22,645 nucleotides of DNA from Chloroflexota bacterium (lineage in GTDB: Bacteria > Chloroflexota > Anaerolineae > UBA1429), in contig JAAYXX010000138.1 in assembly GCA_012515695.1 (NCBI GenBank), positions 1-22,645 on the forward strand, in the 5' to 3' direction. Below are positions 21,086-22,645 of the stretch, in pieces (position 1 is the stretch's first letter; the number at the start of each line of letters is the position of its first letter). Below the pieces are notes generated by a model, which did no database searches, was not told the DNA's origin, and saw nothing but the letters and a program-made list of their open reading frames with translations. Made by a program: the position numbers and the translations under genes.

Positions 21086-22645
21086 ATGAAAACAACGCTT
21101 CTGAAGAAGACAGGTCTAGTTTTGCTTGTGATGCTCCTGCTGATAGCTGCTCTGCCCGTAGCTGCCCAGGCCCCCGGTGATGAGATACGGGCGGCTGGCG
21201 TGATCGAAGAGAGCGACGAAAACCACGGCGCTCCGGCCGATGCCGCGGCGCCGGCTGCGGAGCAACCCTTTTTCGAGTCTACCTCTCGCGTCCCCGGCTT
21301 TTATGTGGCTCGCGACAACCGCAACCTGGACCCCAATACGTATAGTGTTGTGGGCGGCCATCAGTCCTTCTACTGGGATGAACTGGAACCCTCCAACGAC
21401 AACTACCAGTTTTGGCGGATCAAGGACTTTGTCGAGACCGAGGTGAGCAAAGGCAAGCAGGCGGCCATCGGCATTATTACCTTCAACGGGCGCGCCAATG
21501 AGGGAAATGCGGCTGACCCCCCCATCCGCACGCCGCAGTGGGTGTTTGACGCCGGGGCGCAAAAGGTGGCGGTTACGAGCGGGAAACCCCCTACCACGAT
21601 ATACACCCCCAAATATTGGGACCCCATCTATCTGGCTCACTATCGCGATTTCGTCGCCGACCTGGCGGATTACATCGAGGGCGACTCTTTCTTGCGCGAG
21701 CATATCGAGTTCGTCCAGATTGGCGTGGGCAAGTTCGGCGAGACGCAGCCCTGCGACGACCAGGATGATGCGGCGATGGCGGCAGCCGGTCTGTCCGGCC
21801 AAAAATGGGCCGAGACCGTGATCGAGATCACGGATATGTACGCGGACAACTTTGAGCACGTGACCGTCGTGCTGCCCAGTTCCCCGACCTACGGAGGCGA
21901 GACGTATCGCAGGCTCTGGAACGAATTCTGCGTGCAGCGCGGCGTTGGCCTCTTCCCGGCGGGCGTGTATTCCGACCTGGAATGGGTGGACCTCCGCACC
22001 AAGTCGGGCTGGTCCGGAGTTGGCAAGTACGACCACATCTTGCAGCAGATGGAAACCGGCCAGCCGATGCCCGGCTACGATCCCGTTCCCTCGGCGTACG
22101 AGATGTATGGATACATGACCGGCACCCCGGTAGACTTTTTCTGGGGCGTGGCTGGAACGCTGGCCCGGCGCGTGGATTACATCACCATGGAGCGGTCGGT
22201 GCTGTATCATGGCTCCGACTGGGGCGACCCCATCGACGAGAATATCTCGATTATGCGGTGGGCGCAGCCCTACATGGGCAAGGATATGGCCACTACGCCC
22301 AGCGTTTGGGTGCTGATGCGCGAGTCGGGGCATAATGATGGCTCGCTCCCGCACAAGGGGAACTATACGTTCGGTCTGACCCAGGACGATAACATTTCCG
22401 GCGGGCACACGGTAGCCGTGACCTATCGCACCCGCCCGAAGCTGGTGAACGGGTGGCTGTGGAACCCTGACACGAACCCGAACGGCTGGGACGCGTACGA
22501 CAACCCCAATGTCCTCACGGCGAGCGAAGACCCCAGCCTGACCATGCTCAAGAACCCTGACGACAATCCGCTGCCCGGCGATCCGATGGATAGCTACCCT
22601 TCGCGCAAGGGATGGATTGCCCGTCGCACGGATCAGGCGACCGGC
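21086..22645 (+). CDS. Secreted glycoside-hydrolase-like protein (beta-galactosidase/TIM-barrel type), 3' end outside window
   Basis: 520 residues are visible and the frame is still open at the right edge. The N-terminus MKTTLLKKTGLVLLVMLLL is a classic signal peptide, with AAQA before P30 as a likely signal peptidase I site. After a 35-residue low-complexity linker rich in Ala and Pro comes PGFYVARDNRNLDP, then HQSFYWDELEPSNDNYQFW and a FVETEVSKGKQAAIGI strand, the opening pattern of clan A beta-glycosidases (GH42-like). E219 in QIGVGKFGETQP is the likely acid/base residue. Later segments with SVWVLMRES and many aromatic residues fit a sugar-binding barrel. GAGGAA at 21075-21080 precedes the ATG. 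It has its own promoter and may process or recycle surface glycan, which is inference. The exact family is unsure. Confidence 0.7.
   Translation, partial: MKTTLLKKTGLVLLVMLLLIAALPVAAQAPGDEIRAAGVIEESDENHGAPADAAAPAAEQPFFESTSRVPGFYVARDNRNLDPNTYSVVGGHQSFYWDELEPSNDNYQFWRIKDFVETEVSKGKQAAIGIITFNGRANEGNAADPPIRTPQWVFDAGAQKVAVTSGKPPTTIYTPKYWDPIYLAHYRDFVADLADYIEGDSFLREHIEFVQIGVGKFGETQPCDDQDDAAMAAAGLSGQKWAETVIEITDMYADNFEHVTVVLPSSPTYGGETYRRLWNEFCVQRGVGLFPAGVYSDLEWVDLRTKSGWSGVGKYDHILQQMETGQPMPGYDPVPSAYEMYGYMTGTPVDFFWGVAGTLARRVDYITMERSVLYHGSDWGDPIDENISIMRWAQPYMGKDMATTPSVWVLMRESGHNDGSLPHKGNYTFGLTQDDNISGGHTVAVTYRTRPKLVNGWLWNPDTNPNGWDAYDNPNVLTASEDPSLTMLKNPDDNPLPGDPMDSYPSRKGWIARRTDQATG

Noticed and set aside
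21116..22408. Minus-strand open frame of 430 codons opposite the glycoside-hydrolase-like gene
   Set aside because: The plus-strand frame has a ribosome binding site, signal peptide and recognisable barrel motifs and is open for 520 codons. The minus frame is its shadow.

Overview
The window is a GC-rich bacterial segment with a long, co-directional, tightly packed glycan biosynthesis locus. All supported genes lie on the + strand, and many use GTG or TTG starts and 4-base stop/start overlaps (ATGA, GTGA, TTGA). The gene style, the absence of lipid A/LPS core genes in view, and short hairpin arrays in the only sizeable gaps suggest a Chloroflexota bacterium (Anaerolineae-like). That assignment is inference; there is no rRNA or marker gene here.

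Bases 1-2508 hold the end of a Wzx-type flippase, a GT4 glycosyltransferase and a GT2 (DPM1-like) glycosyltransferase. A 175-base gap follows, containing an 89-base imperfect inverted repeat and a candidate promoter. Bases 2684-9544 hold a TuaH-like glycosyltransferase, a methyltransferase-like protein with a degenerate motif I, a Wzz-type polysaccharide co-polymerase without a kinase domain, a GT4 enzyme, a Wzy/WaaL-type polymerase or ligase, and a second methyltransferase. Bases 9575-13641 hold a GT4 enzyme followed by a compact set of genes for GDP-D-glycero-alpha-D-manno-heptose: an HddC-like nucleotidyltransferase, an HddA-like GHMP kinase, and one protein fusing a GmhA isomerase to a GmhB phosphatase.

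After a hairpin array (13647-13764), bases 13898-20767 hold two GT4 enzymes, a third methyltransferase, a fusion of an NTP_transf_5-like domain to a thymidylate-kinase-like domain, another GT4 enzyme, and an Alg14/PssD-like plus Alg13/PssE-like pair that is split by a second hairpin array (20133-20242). A 318-base AT-richer leader with a clear sigma-70-type promoter then precedes a secreted glycoside-hydrolase-like protein that runs off the right edge.

Together this looks like a Wzx/Wzy-dependent pathway for a heptose-containing surface glycan (exopolysaccharide or S-layer glycan). Glycosyltransferases build a lipid-linked repeat unit, methyltransferases decorate it, Wzx flips it, the Wzy-like protein polymerises or ligates it, and the Wzz-like protein sets length. 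No initiating polyprenyl-phosphate sugar-phosphate transferase is visible; it probably lies upstream of the window.
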